A stretch of DNA of 64,000 nucleotides from Ignelater luminosus. Its lineage: Eukaryota; Arthropoda; Insecta; Coleoptera; Elateridae. A program made the translations under genes and the position numbers. Below, piece by piece: positions 49,351 to 62,489 of the stretch; position 1 is the stretch's first letter; each line of letters begins with the position of its first letter. The notes below the pieces were generated by a model. That model ran no database searches. It was given only the letters and a program-made list of their open reading frames with translations, and had not been told where the DNA came from. The stretch is from contig VTPC01089975.1 of the NCBI GenBank assembly GCA_011009095.1, positions 362,293 through 426,292 of the forward strand. Direction: 5' to 3'.

Positions 49351-49420
49351 CAGCTGGCTCAGTGGATCGAGTGCTTAATCACTGGCCAACACCTCTTGTG
49401 TCCACAAGATAATATATTCT
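49351..49420 (+). other. Possible tRNA-like relic (A-box only)
   Basis: TGGCTCAGTGG at 49355-49365 matches the tRNA A-box consensus, and GCTC/GAGT can form a D-stem. The downstream B-box (GGTTCGAATCC-like) is not recognisable, and no complete cloverleaf can be drawn. It may be a degraded tRNA-derived SINE head or chance. Confidence 0.25.
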
Positions 49421-49500
49421 GAAAGAAAAACAAATAGACGGATACTGACCACATCATAAGTATATTCCAAAAAATAAAAAGTGTCTAAAACAGAATTCAT

Positions 49501-49682
49501 CAAGCAGAGTCACGTCGAATTCGTTTGATTAATGGGACATATTTGTTGCCATTGACGAATTCGAATAATTGACGTCATTAAGATTTTATTTCTGTTTCAC
49601 TTACGGATATGACGTTTTTGAGCTGTGGCATTTTGGCGTCTGATGACCTATAAAATACGTGAACTAGACGTCACTCTGCTTG
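49501..49682. repeat. Small inverted-repeat element with CRE-like sites, 182 bp
   Basis: CAAGCAGAGTCACGTC at 49501-49516 faces GACGTCACTCTGCTTG at 49667-49682, which pair at 15 of 16 positions. Between them are a perfect TGACGTCA at 49570-49577 and further TGACG-type half sites (TTGACGAATTCG, ATGACGTTTTT). The structure suggests a MITE-like element, but no clear target duplication was found. Confidence 0.55.
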
Positions 49683-49689
49683 CTGGCTA

Positions 49690-51935
49690 TTTTTCAATAT
49701 TTCTTAAGTTTTAAGGCAGTACCAAGACGATTTATCCCCGCCGAACAAAATTCACATGAAATCTAATGAGGTCCCTATGTTAGACGTAATTAAATAGAAA
49801 TTGAGATTTGGTTAAGACTTTGATAAGGTTTGGTGATTATTTTTGGGAATATTGCTTTACTAAAGAACGTATGAGCAATTTTTACAAACTGCTGAAAAGA
49901 GAAGTTTTTGTTTAGTAGAAGAGAAATCTAAGGGAAAATCGACGATATATTTTTAATAATGTTTGCACTGGACAAATTAGCTCTGAATTGGGTATGTATT
50001 TTGGTCTTCTCCATATTTGTAAATCTTTTATGAATCGGTTGAGCTTGTCAAGTAATTTAAATGATTCAAACCGATGAAGTTTTTCTTATTAACAATAAAA
50101 ATCCTCTAGTTTGGAAGGTTTTTACTTGGTGGAAAGTTCAAGGGTGCACTAAATCCTGAATGGTACGTGCTGATACTTTTTTGATAGGCCTGATCTGATA
50201 ATATACATCAGGCATTGATGAGGCGACATGTTCTACTAAAAGTGCTGAAAGCACAAGAATAAATTTAAATTAGTTTATGTGTATAAGAATTTGACATTTT
50301 TGGGTAGATGAATCTATTTTAGTATTGCTTTTACTAAAACTACATGATAGTAACATACGTACTATACTAAATCAAGATTTGCTTTACATACAAAAGAAAA
50401 CAAAAAAATGCAAACATAAAATAGGCAATAAAACTACATATTTGAGGAAATCAAATTGCTGTACTTTTTTCATAGCAATTAAGTTTACTAGAGCACATGT
50501 GCAACCTTGAGATAAATCTGCAAGTTTCACTAAAATAACATACTAAACGCAGACATTTAAAAGTCTACAAATTGGAAGTTGCAGTCATGACCTTCACAAA
50601 CTGCTACTTATATTTGGAAGATCGCAAAAAATTGTATTCAAACTCATTCTTTATCTATCGGTTCGTGAGTGCTCTAAACCTAAGTTAACCACTGAGTATT
50701 TAGCACTTAAAATCACTCAACGGTTTTATCTTTGTTAAACGATTCACTTGCAAGATCTTCCATTACGTATCCGTAACCTGGCTTTAAGAACTTTTTAAAC
50801 CTAAGTCTTATAATAAATTACTAATCTTTATACTGTAGATATTTAGTACAGAGTCTACCATTGTGTCATTGTCAGTTGTGTCAGCCACTAGACTAGAAAG
50901 CAAGTTAGCGAACATTTAGAATTTTACATCAACCAATTAGTAAGTGGTGCTCGTAATTAATTTTAGGTTTTTGATGTGTTTCATGATAAAATATAAAAAA
51001 GTATTTCCATTTGTAGCTCTAAATGAGTACAGTATAAACAAGAGTAAAAAACACATCACCTAAAATTAGACCAAAAAAGTGGTGTATCACAAGCAGTATC
51101 AGCATATTAATGTTCTTATCGTTCTTACATTTTAATTAATAAACTGTTTGTAGTTTTGTAATTATATGTGTATTCATGATATATAATTATTGTAATAGCT
51201 TTCAATTAGAAAAAACTAAGGAAATTGCAAATAAGATTAATACTTATAACAAAGGTATATAATTAAAAATTAGAAGAATTAGAACTCTTACACTACATCT
51301 AACAAATGAATGCATTGGAGATTCTTTACTTTCAATTTTAAGTTGCCCTTGTTAATATATTATTGCATCAAGGTAGGTATCTCAGTATTATTTAATAGTT
51401 TAAGATGTCAGATTCCAATTGCATTTATTGTAGTAATACCTACCTGCATTATAATTATATCTTAACCGTAAAAGTAAAATTCTTAAAAGAAAATAACTTT
51501 GCTGCTATTACTTTTTGCTATTAATTAAAACATCCGGCCTCCAACGATGTAATTATAAAAACAAAATATCTTTTGCTTGTCTCTTCATATAATCCTAGAA
51601 CAACTTCTTTCTTTTTTTTATTATTATGTTTGTTACAGTTGCATAATTAGGGATGGGTACAATTAGCATACCTTCCTGTTGATTATGCAAGATGTACAAA
51701 TCAAAAATAAATACGAACAGGTTTCAAAAATAGAAGGTAACATAATAATTTTTGTTAGGATAACTCAGACGTCCAAAAAAGTCGAATGATTATATTTTAA
51801 GTATGACTTAGTTGTCTAGGACGGTTTCCTTCTAATTTAATTTTTCTTTTTTTTTATTGGTTTAAAAAGTTGGAGTTAATATTTTGAAAGCAGTTACTCT
51901 TACAGGTAATAAATTTTGTTTTTAGTATATCCGTG
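49690..51935. other. AT-rich non-coding DNA
   Basis: Nothing recognisable. Confidence 0.55.
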
Positions 51936-51939
51936 TTCC

Positions 51940-52690
51940 ACATAGTTCGAGATGGGATAGGATGAAGCACCTGTTCCATGCGAGCGTGTCTAAAAGTAAA
52001 AGCACACACATCTGATTGATTTCTGCTATTAGTTAGTGCGCTTGTATTCGGACCACGTTCGAGCATGTGCCATCCATCACGATCTTTCATAAATAAATCG
52101 CGTTACAATACGTAGGGCCTAAATATTTACAAGTGACTGCGGCATGTCCCTTCTTAATTACTCATCGAGCGACAAGGATTGATCGCGTGAGCTGTGACAG
52201 TTGCTGCCCTCGGCAATTACATGATTATACAGCGATAGCACCCCTGTACGACACAATACCCGATGATTTCCTTCGCTTTCATTACCCTCATTGTTGGTCC
52301 TCTTTGTCGCGACTTCGCCCATTCTTCGCGACTGCGAAACAAAATGATAGCCTGCGCTGTCTATAACAGAGCAAAAGTTTCTGAACATAAAATAGTTATC
52401 TCCGATTCAGTCCGCTCGAGGATTTCTAAGGCGGCATTTTCATTGCTCTATTTTTCTTCTGAAAACTGTTCAACAAGGGGTTATTTTCTCGGGCCCGAGC
52501 CCCGGCCAATTGAAGGAGTGCAATTTTCATTTAGGCGACCGAGACGCGTTTGATGGAGTCGACATGACGACTCGAAAGGATTAAAATGAAATCAAGAGAT
52601 TATTAATTGCCGTGTAATCGGACGCTGCCGCGCGCGATTCGGTAACATTTGTGCCTTGAACATCCCCATTTATCATTCCTATAATATTAG
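51940..52690. other. Island of higher-complexity, higher-GC sequence
   Basis: About 750 bp with the highest GC of any non-transposon part of the window, bounded sharply by AT-rich DNA. Overlapping frames on both strands (51854-52090 minus, 52133-52366 plus, 52158-52388 minus, 52263-52553 plus) encode nothing I recognise, and none spans the island. Homeodomain-type words (TTAATTACTCATC near 52155, TATTAATTGCC near 52601) occur in it. I infer a conserved regulatory element or promoter-proximal region. A non-coding exon is possible. Confidence 0.35.
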
Positions 52691-55515
52691 AGTACGCATA
52701 AACATGTCTCCTTAATTACACCCAGAAGTGCCTTGTTGTCTACTTTCATCGTCTCGCGATCCGTGAATTTCGTCGACTAACTACAATAATCGTAAATATT
52801 TTTTAACAGAAAAAAGATCCTGACGCACGATTATGAACCACTAAAAGTACAAACATTCCTTGTAAGGCCGAATGACATTTACATTCTCTGCAATGGTAGT
52901 CCTCATACGTTATCCTAAGAGATGTCAGATTTATTTTTATCTGTAGCATAAAACTGAAAGTTATGCTACTTAATCTCATCGGATGCAGAAAATTTCTCCG
53001 CAGCTTTATAATTACGGATTTTATTTCCTGCGTTACGCATTACAATATAAATCCTAAGATGTGCAATTTAGTAAAAATAATTGACCATAGATTTTAAGTG
53101 TGAAAAGTGAAAATTGCCTGTAGCCTTTCTATATGTGTGTCTTGCATGTTGCGATGATGTAAAGTGCTTACTTTACTACTTTCAATTGTAATTTTTTAAA
53201 CTCCACCTATTAACATAAATCTAGTCCTTCCACCGTTTAAATATTTAAATATTTTTTTGATTGTCTAGTTAGATAACGCTGCTAAGAATCTGGGGAAATT
53301 CTAAGCAGAAGGTTAACATTAACATTATTGAAAGTTAACAAATTGGTTGGTATATTTAAACATTGTTCTGTTGTGCTTGTCAAATTATCAATTTAATATA
53401 ATAAACGATATGCTAATGAGCAAAACCTTTATTTCAAATCTTGTGAAGGAACACGTTCGAATAATATCTGGAATATAATATGAAAGGTTATTGATAAATA
53501 AGTTTGCCTTTGTTATAAATTGTTTTAACATTCAAAATTTCCAAAATTAGATGTTGACATTTTTTGTTGATTATTTTGTAATTTTGTCAACTATTGGACA
53601 ACTATCGACACTCTTTATAAATACCTTTAGAAAAACTTTTATCAACAGATCTTGAACCACTACTTACCTTATAATCTACACATTATAGGCACCAAACACA
53701 TCTTCCACATCTGCTGGTGAATATACAATTTTTTTCCTGACTCTAAGCTCGAGCCCACGCTGCTTCGTTTGTGTGTATCATTTACACAATAACAAAGTAT
53801 TTTTAATAGTAGCGAATATCATCGCCGTTCAGTTAACAGACAACTTGCAACTCTTCACCTTGTCTACCACACGAAGGCAGAAATTCTGCCACAGACGCCA
53901 ATAAATACCCTACCACCGACTCTCATCTAAAGATTCTTCTGCTTCTCGAATGAGATGACCTAATTTGTAATAGTCTGTTGATTATTTAGTATCCAAGGGT
54001 GATTAGAGAAGATTACTAGAGTTTTTCTCCAAATCTTTGGCGTTCTTTCCAGAATATTTAGACATTTAATACCATTATAAAAATTCATTTGCAATTTGCA
54101 AAAATTCTAGATTTGATTTTTGTACAATCAGCGTAGTATTACGTATTATATAAAGACTCGTCTACGTTTCGAATGGTATGACGTAGTCTATAATCTCGAA
54201 CTAATAATCTATTAGTTATTTAGTGTCTACGAGATCTCCAGTGCTTTTCTCAGAATTCTCATTATGATAACCCATATCAGTTCCTAAATGCAACTTTACA
54301 AGTTTGTAAATCCTAGACTTACTTTTGTACGAAACTCTTTGCTAAGATGTTTCTTGAAGAGATTAAACAAATACATTGGTTTACTATCCTGCATAGATCC
54401 GTTTGGATATCTTGAATTATCTGCTAAAAACATCAAAACACACACAGTAAACAAAAAAATTTTTTGAAAAATCCAATTATGAGCAGAATTCAATTAACAA
54501 AAAAAAAAACGATTTCAGAAGGTAAGGCTTGTCATTCATATTTTTATTGAAGTAATGAATTTAAATATCAATCATGTGTCCGCAGGGTGTTATGGCGTAT
54601 ATCACTATTTGAGCGTTATGTCAAAAGAGAACATCAGCAGCAGTGGTGCATGGTAATCGAGGTGGAAATTATCTGTTGGGTGTGCACGTGTGTCCGAAAT
54701 TCGAAACTTACCATTAAAAATTCGAAAATAGTAGGGTTTCAAAATAATTAAAATGGGAAAAAGAAACTACTCTACTCCAATTAGACAACGTTTTCCCATT
54801 TAACTGATTTTCTCTTTTACCGTTTCTTAGATCTCAGTGGTAAGCTTTGGCTGTGTATTAATCCTGATACTGTAGTACGTACAACATCTATCAAGACTCT
54901 AGAGGCGTTCAGCTTTTCTGTCCTCTTTTCTACGTTTCAGCAAATTGGTATAAACCTCCCTCCAAGACTTGCAATCATAGTTGCTCTTATGTTTTTCTTT
55001 GATTAGTCGTATAACATTGTCGCCATTCTTTAGTGATATTAACTGATGTTAGCAAAAATCGATGTCGTAGAGATGTCTGCTTACTTGAAATTAGGCTGGT
55101 TTTCATATGAGCTTTGAATTTAGACTTGTTGTAATAAAAACTTTCATGTCTGTCAAAACTAGAATTAGCAATCTAGTGAGTCAAAGTTTTTTTAAACTGA
55201 GTACCAAAAGACAGTGATATTTACGGGAATAAAGAAGTAAACATGTTACCCAGACTGAGACTCAAGAATGGGTTTCGATCTCTAGCTTAAACTGTATTCT
55301 ATGGTAGTATACATACGATTAAATACACACAGTTGCATTTGATGATCTGGCGCCCAACAACACAAGCAAGTTCTATTCAGGTGCTATACTAGTATTCAAA
55401 TACTTTGAATCAATCTTTTCAACTTGGAAAGGATTATTTTCTTCTAAGCATGTCAGTAAATCCCTGATAATGACCCAGAAATGCAATTAGATGAAGCTCC
55501 GTTCATGCTGAGCTC
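52690..55515. other. AT-rich non-coding DNA
   Basis: No supported gene. A slightly more complex stretch at about 54580-54720 has no identifiable feature. Confidence 0.55.
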
Positions 55516-55520
55516 AATTT

Positions 55521-55612
55521 GGTACGTATTGAAGAACCGTTGCGCGCAAGTAACGGAATACGTACCATTTGATGGAAAAATCAATACATTATTATTATTA
55601 TTATTATTATTA
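55521..55612. repeat. Imperfect hairpin followed by an (ATT)n run
   Basis: GGTACGTATT at 55521-55530 pairs with AATACGTACC at 55557-55566. An inner CCGTT/AACGG stem surrounds a GC-rich loop. About 20 bp later comes an (ATT)n run of about eight units at 55587-55612. Confidence 0.6.
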
Positions 55613-55614
55613 AT

Positions 55615-58600
55615 TTCAAACCGCTTTACTTACTTAAATAGAAGGTGAGTTGCTCAAAGTTTAGTAAATCGCAATTCTGTGATACTCAACGTCAGATTTT
55701 AAGAACAGGGAGATTTTGAATATCTTCGTATCTGTTAATAGCTTAAAATATTTTTAACTTCCTTATCTATATCTAAGTAACCACCACGATACAAAGACGC
55801 AGACTCTTTGGAAACTAAAAGGCCGAATTTACAGACCATAAGGTATTATTCTTACGAGTTCCCAAAACATCATTTTTACGTTTATTGCGGACTTATAGGT
55901 ATTGGTCAAAGACAGCAACCAATTTCTTCAAGATATTGAAATAAGTTGTTATACCAGCAAAACACGTTGCAACTTATGTTGTCAGTATTCTGTATTTATT
56001 GCTTTATCTACATTTCCAATTTAAACAAATTTAAAAAGTTTTTGATAAGGAAAAATCAACTTTGCCAAAATCTTCTGATCATCCAAATGAATAGTAAATA
56101 GTAAATTACTGAAATGTTTCTTGGCCAAAGAAAGCCGTTGTTTTGTATTATTAAAGTACTGTTGAAATTCTATTCATACAAGTTCTTAAATCTTCAATCA
56201 TCTATTTTAGAGAAAAATAATTTTATAAGTTAATGCTTATCTAATAATTCTGAAATTAACGTCGGAGATTGAAATTAAATTCTCTGTCTTATGAATTTCT
56301 ATAGCTGTTTCAGACATTATAATGTACATAGAAGAAGATCTAGAAAGGTGAGTACACATTGCTTTAAGATATTGGATCGGCTTCTATTTTCTTCATTAGA
56401 TTTACATATTCTCTAACTACTATAGCAACCAATTTTGTTCTTTTTTTTCTTGTTAAAATCAGATAAAGCTGTAATAATAATGAATTAGCTCTCCAGACGC
56501 AAAGTGACCCATAGCTTGTTTTGTCACTTTCTGACATTTCTTCTTATTCTTCTCTCTGCCCTTCCTTGCAGTGATATTCATTTTATTTCATTAGCTTAGT
56601 TTCCGAAATTATTACGACGTAGCCTTTTTATCTAATTGTTTGCCCTTTAACTGCATCTGCTATGCTTGGTTTTCTGTACCTATCCTTTATTTCCCAATTT
56701 GTTCTTCTATCACGTCTATTCTTCACTTTTTTTACCACCAGAAATTTTTCTAAGTATCTTCCTTTCTTATATTTTTAACAGTGTTTCTTCCATTCTTCCT
56801 AAAGTTCATATCTCACTCGCGTCACAATTAGTATATATAGCTAGCCTTATTTAACTTTTTAAAAAAGTTTCATGAGGCACTGAAAGGAGAGATTGATACA
56901 ATTTTAAATAATTATATTTATAAAAACATTTTTTCATGATTTTGGCAAAGAAACACTCTTTGTGATTTATTGTGCTCATTTCTGAATGTAAGTCCTGCTT
57001 AGAAAAAAAAAAGCTTAGATAACCTGAGAATTTATTGGAAAAGATAAACTTAGTAAGAGAGATCAAGTTAAAACGAGTTTACTAACAAATGAAGAGAAAC
57101 AACTGTTGTGTACATCAGTTGACAAATGTAAACAAGTCATCGAAGGTAGAAAATTTTAGATCATTCATATTTGCTAGAACTCAAATTATATTGACGCGTT
57201 TAGTTAGGTTTAGCATCTTAAGATCCCATTAAGGGAATCTGGAATATAAGCTCTGCTTAGGATATATAAGACGCGGTTTGGAAGTAGAACAAAAACGTAA
57301 ATAGAGCTTAAGGACTTAACTGCATCCTAAAGCTGCAAGTCGTGCAGATTTGTTAAAGATTTGTTAAAGAAACTGGGTATAACTACATGATAGAAGCTGT
57401 TTAAATTATCTATAGATCTATGAAAGATATGTAACTATCAAACTTTTGGTGTTTTTAAATAAAAAAATTATAGTTTGGATATTGAGGTCATAGATCCTTT
57501 CTGTTTGCATAATCGACATTTTCAGGTGGTGCCAAATTTGATTCTTTACGTAATTTCAAAGAGGAGAATTCAAATTCTGAACATTGGTATCCAGCAATTT
57601 GTTTAGATTTCGGCACAACATCTTGATGGCAAATTCTACTACCGGTAGCTCTTCGAAAATACCTTTGCAATTAATTTTATAAAAATTTTCTTTGCTGTGC
57701 TAACATGTTGTTTGAAAAATTACTTTCTAGTGTCTTGCTGGAAGTTAGACTCTCTTGAATTCTATTTTGAATAACTAAAACTTTGCAAAGTTATTTCATG
57801 TGGGTGTTCAGTTTGTCTATTTATGGGGATTATAACTGAAGAAATCTTTTGAGCCACACTTTCACACTAGTGGTGTTGTAAGATATCTGGTTTGGTTAAA
57901 TCTGAAAATGAAAATTAAGAAAATTAAACATACCGTTCCAGATTTGTCCTCAAAATAGGCTGAATCAATTTTATTGATGTAATAGACTCTCAAGGTATTC
58001 TACCACTATTTTGAGAATTTTCCCATACCAAAGTTTGGTATGGGGTTAACGTCCCAAATTACATCCAAAGTTACTGTAGAAATAATTCTTCCCGTCACTT
58101 GGAGATCTAACTGAAAATAACTTTGAATTTAGAAAATAGGGAAATCGTTCTGTGATCAATACGTTAAAATGCCATTTTGCGTGATCGTTTGACCACTCTG
58201 TATATGTATTTTGGAAGTAGTCATGTTTGTAAGTTTTACAATAGCACATTACCAATGATTTATACAGCCATTAAATCAACGATTATTTAATGTTTAATGG
58301 ATTCTGCCTTATATTATTTTCAAGCCGAATTTCTGATTATCGCAGTAATTTAGGTATCGCTTTATTTTATTGGCATTTTACTTATTGAATTATTTAGGAA
58401 TATTTTTACCATCTTAAGCAGACAAAATACACCATAAGTTAATATTTGCAACTGAATAATGCAGTCATGGTATTCAGGTGATTGTAGTTTTGCAAAGTGG
58501 TATTTCAGGTACAGGTATAACTGAAGGAAGTAAGAGTAGGTAGAATAAAATGAAAAATTACTATTATAAATTCTTAGCTTTCGTCTGGTAAGCTTACATA

Positions 58601-58975
58601 CTATGCAAGACGAGCATGTTGTCTCGAATGAAAAAAAGAGTTTTAAATAACTTTTTAAGTGATTCTTTTCTATTATTATCACGTAACAATTACTTTGAAA
58701 AAACCCGAAAAGACATCGTTAGTTAAAAGAACATTGCGCAAGTCAGCAATAAAAATAACAACCGTTTGCACTTTATAGTAACTACAATAGTGCATGAATT
58801 TGTGAATATCCTCTATAAACAAAACATCTCTAATACATCTTCTGTTGTTTCTTACAAAAGCCAAGTGAATCTTTTGTACGTAGTCTTTTTGCTCCCATTT
58901 GTCGTTAAGTCTGAATGGGTATCTATTGTTCCTTTAAAAGTATTTCTAAAGAGAGGAAACGTTTCGAGGACAAAC
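55615..58975. other. AT-rich non-coding DNA
   Basis: No supported gene. The longest frame (58362-58682 minus, 106 codons) has no recognisable domain. Confidence 0.55.
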
Positions 58976-58979
58976 ACGT

Positions 58980-59545
58980 AAATAGTCGTTTGTCAAAGGG
59001 GCGTTTTGTGACAATAATCGAGTCGATGAGCCGCGCATGATCGCTTTCCTCACGGGGGACCACTAATCGCAGAATAGCATTAAAATTTAACAGGATGGGG
59101 TTGGAAAATTCATCACAAAGTAGCAGGATCGCGTTTCCTCGACATAATGAAATATGTATGGCCCATTCGGCTCCTCTGGAATCCCATTCCGAGGTCAGCA
59201 TTCATACATGAGAATAGTTTTTGTTTTAATGTAGTGGAATACCTCGGTGAAGGTGACGCGGTTTGGTCGCCGTCCGGTCATCTTAAATTAATTTCCATGA
59301 TCTCCACTGTCCAGTCATTGTGTTTTGGAATATATGAGCCGGTCTTTTGGAATTAATAGTTGCGAGATTCCGCAAGCGTTTACTGCCTGAGCGCATCAGA
59401 TTAGAGGCATTAACGGGTTGGGCCGTGGCATTAATTTTACTGTTTATGGAGAACAGTGGACACTTGTTAGTGCTTCAACGTGAAAGTACCGCGAATGACG
59501 ATGTTTTCGAATGCTCTCGATACTTTCTTGCAATAAAACTCCTAT
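58980..59545. other. Island of higher-complexity, higher-GC sequence
   Basis: About 560 bp of balanced composition with overlapping frames on both strands (58923-59201 minus, 59147-59356 plus, 59347-59547 plus) and no recognisable protein. It includes AATTAATTTCC and GGCATTAATTTTAC words and resembles the islands at 51940-52690 and 21830-22760 in texture. Candidate conserved non-coding element, by inference. Confidence 0.35.
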
Positions 59546-59549
59546 AAGG

Positions 59550-61035
59550 CGCGTACGATTATGCATTTATCTACAAATTTCTCACCACCAACGCATCTTC
59601 TATTATTTCCTTAGCTGCCGCATATATGTAAAATTGGTCTTTAAAATTAGTCGATTAGAGAAAGATAGGCAAGTTTATATATTATTTATATTCAATTTAG
59701 TCGGATTTCACTTCTTGTTTTATGTAATTAACATTAACAGCTAATAAAGTTATCAAATAAGTTGAAATGTTTATACACTTCGAAAAGTGAAGACAGTTCT
59801 CCCAATGGAATTATTCTCTAACATCTTTTCCCAAAAGGCAACGTCCCAAACTTAATCAAATTAGTATTAAACAAAAACTCTTAAAAAATAAATAAAAAAT
59901 GTTTGAAGATCTCTACAATTTTAAAGGATCCATGATCCTTTAACGTTATAGTAAAATTATTTTGTTGTGAATTAACACTATTTGATCTCGTTTAGAACTG
60001 TGTTGACTGAATTAACGTGAATTATATGAATAAGATAAGTGAAACTTTCTATTCATTCATCGTTTTTAAGTCATTCTATCAATTAATTAAGAAAGTACTT
60101 AATATACTCATACTGGTTGTTATTCGTTACTTACATTACGTTAGTATTTCGTAACATGTCGTAAGGCTATTTATTAATAATTTTGCATCATAGAAGAAGA
60201 AAAAATGGTTCTAATATACCGATTTTTTCTTTCTCGACCGAGAAGAGTTTTGTAAAATGTAGATTAGAACCTTGTATTGCCGTTTACATAAACATTTACC
60301 TATTCCAATTGTATGATACTGGGTGAAGGTATAATTTGATTATCACGGCTTTTCCATTTCTGAAATTACAGCTTTAAAGCTGACAATCTGTAGATCCTTC
60401 AGAATAATTTTTAAGATCTAGATCTATACCCTAATATAATCCAAGGAGCTTATTGATCATTACATAGAAGCATTTACATATTCAGTATTCTTCATCGTGG
60501 CAGTCGAAAATATTTTTGAAATGAATCAGCTGGTTTTGAGCTTTTATGTCGTTTTGCTTCTGTCAAGTTTAGGATTAAGTCGGATCATGTTTTAGAATCA
60601 ATTTATGTCTTGACCAATAGTCACGTTCAGTAAGTCTGCACATTTCCAATAAGTGTTTATTTTTTCCTATTATTACCATTGACCATTGAAACTATTCATT
60701 ATAAGATCCACTGCAACCAGAGAAAATTGCTGAGTTTACTCCAGTTAATTCTATTCTCCATTCAATCCTTCATGTGTCTTTAAGCAGATCACGCAGGCTC
60801 TTTGTTAAGTGGAAGCTAAAGTTTCAGTGTTTTTTTTTCTAAATTAGTTCGCAATTTCTCAGAGGTAAATGACCTGTTGCTAGTCCTACTGTAGTTTTTA
60901 GTTGAGTACTAATCATTAAGAAGATCTCTTCATCTCTTCTAGTTGATCGTCTATTCATAAACTGCTTTACATGTTTTCCCAACTTATTTATTTGACTTAG
61001 CTGTTCTTTGATTCATGCATTTGTAGCTTCTCTTC
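59550..61035. other. AT-rich non-coding DNA
   Basis: Nothing recognisable. Confidence 0.55.
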
Positions 61036-61039
61036 TCTT

Positions 61040-61640
61040 TTATCTCTGTTTAGCCAATCGATGTTTTTTGTCCTGAGTTTAACTGTCTTCGTCGGCACAA
61101 GTTTTGACGTCACTTTAGCTTCCTCTAAAGCTTTAAGTGCTGCCTGCTGTTTACATATGTACATAAATCCGTTAGTTTGTATAGTTTCTGTTTGGATTCA
61201 TGTTTATTTATCTTCGAATTACCAAAAGCTTCACTTTTAGTTCTAATCCAAACAAGCGGCTTGTTTTTTGTCCTCAAACCCACTGTGTCTTTATATCCAA
61301 ATCAGTTTGATCGTCTTGGTCTGCTAGAATATACAGTAGATTAAATCATTTAAACACAAGAGCTGATATCACTTTGAAGAGCTTTTACTGCTGCTTAGCT
61401 GTTCGATAATATATGTACATAAATGTTTGCACAGTCCCACCATTCACCTTCTCATTGCATACGTTTCTTCCTGAAAGAGATTTTCCTAAGTAGAACCAGG
61501 TTTCATTTTTTGTTCTACGCTATAAATTTCTTCTAAGGTCTTTGACTCGTCTGTAAGCCAAATCAGTACCGTAGTTGACAAAATTGCTTGTCCAGATTCC
61601 TCTGTAAATGGTTGTCTGAACATCTTATTGGGTCCGATTT
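61040..61640. repeat. Diverged tandem repeat, two to three units of ~200-250 bp
   Basis: Unit 1 holds TTTTTTGTCCT at 61064, then GACGTCACTTT, AAGTGCTGCC and TATGTACATAAAT at 61156. Unit 2 repeats these in order: TTTTTTGTCCT at 61264, GATATCACTTT, TACTGCTGC and TATGTACATAAAT at 61412. A third, weaker unit begins TTTTTTGTTCT near 61506 and shares CCAAATCAGT with unit 2. The units have diverged heavily, with insertions. On the minus strand unit 1 has a lysine/glutamate-rich open stretch that I do not recognise. Confidence 0.55.
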
Positions 61641-61644
61641 CATT

Positions 61645-62485
61645 TCGAAGCGTAACTGAGTCACTTATCCCTTTTCAGATCAAGCAGTCACCTGAGTTTG
61701 TCATTTCCAGCTTACTCGTGTTTTTGATCTTATGCAAGGCTTTTCACACTTTTTTTGTTTTTCAAGATGAAACTGAAACAGATCTAGAAGTGCTTCCATC
61801 GTCACCATAGAAATCCTTGTGTTCCTAGACAAGTCAATCTTGGTATCTTGCTCGATTTAATTTATGGTGTTTGTTGTTGTTTTGGGTTGTTATACCAAAG
61901 TGCAGTATGTCAACTATACTTGACTTGAGTATCGAGGATTTTCCGTAAATTCGTCTTACCTGTATCAGAGGGCCTGGCAATGTCTTAGTTTTGAGTTAGT
62001 TTGGAGTCTCAAATCACTCTATAGTACTTAAGATCCTCTGGCGTGAGCGGTGACCAAATACAGAATTGTAAAAAGATAAAGAATGTTTACGCACAATAAT
62101 GACTTGTTGAAAAAAGACGTGGGGTGAAGGCAAAAGTTAAAAAAATGTAAACCACCGCATTAACGTTTCGACTTGAATTGATACTGCAGATGCATGCGCG
62201 ACCTTTCTAAAAAAATAAATAGACACTTCTGCTCCTTTTTAAAAATGATTCAACTCAACTTGACTCGACTCTGTTGATTTGATCGTAACCATTCTTAGAC
62301 CAGCGAGAGCAGAATCCGCTATGATCTGTACTAATTGTGTGTCGATGAACATGACAAAAGTCAAAGGAAAGGCTGACAAATATTGCAAAATCAAGATCAG
62401 CTCAGGTGAGTTTGACAAGTCATAATGATACGCCTGATTCAAGACTGTTAATGTACTATTACTCACTTGGTTAAAAAGCGGAGGT
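61645..62485. other. Non-coding DNA before the third mariner
   Basis: No supported gene. A minus-strand frame (62239-62592) joins flank sequence to the mariner end and is not a gene. Confidence 0.5.
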
Positions 62486-62489
62486 ACAT

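Noticed and set aside
58362..58682. 106-codon minus-strand frame
   Set aside because: No domain, and composition typical of AT-rich non-coding DNA.
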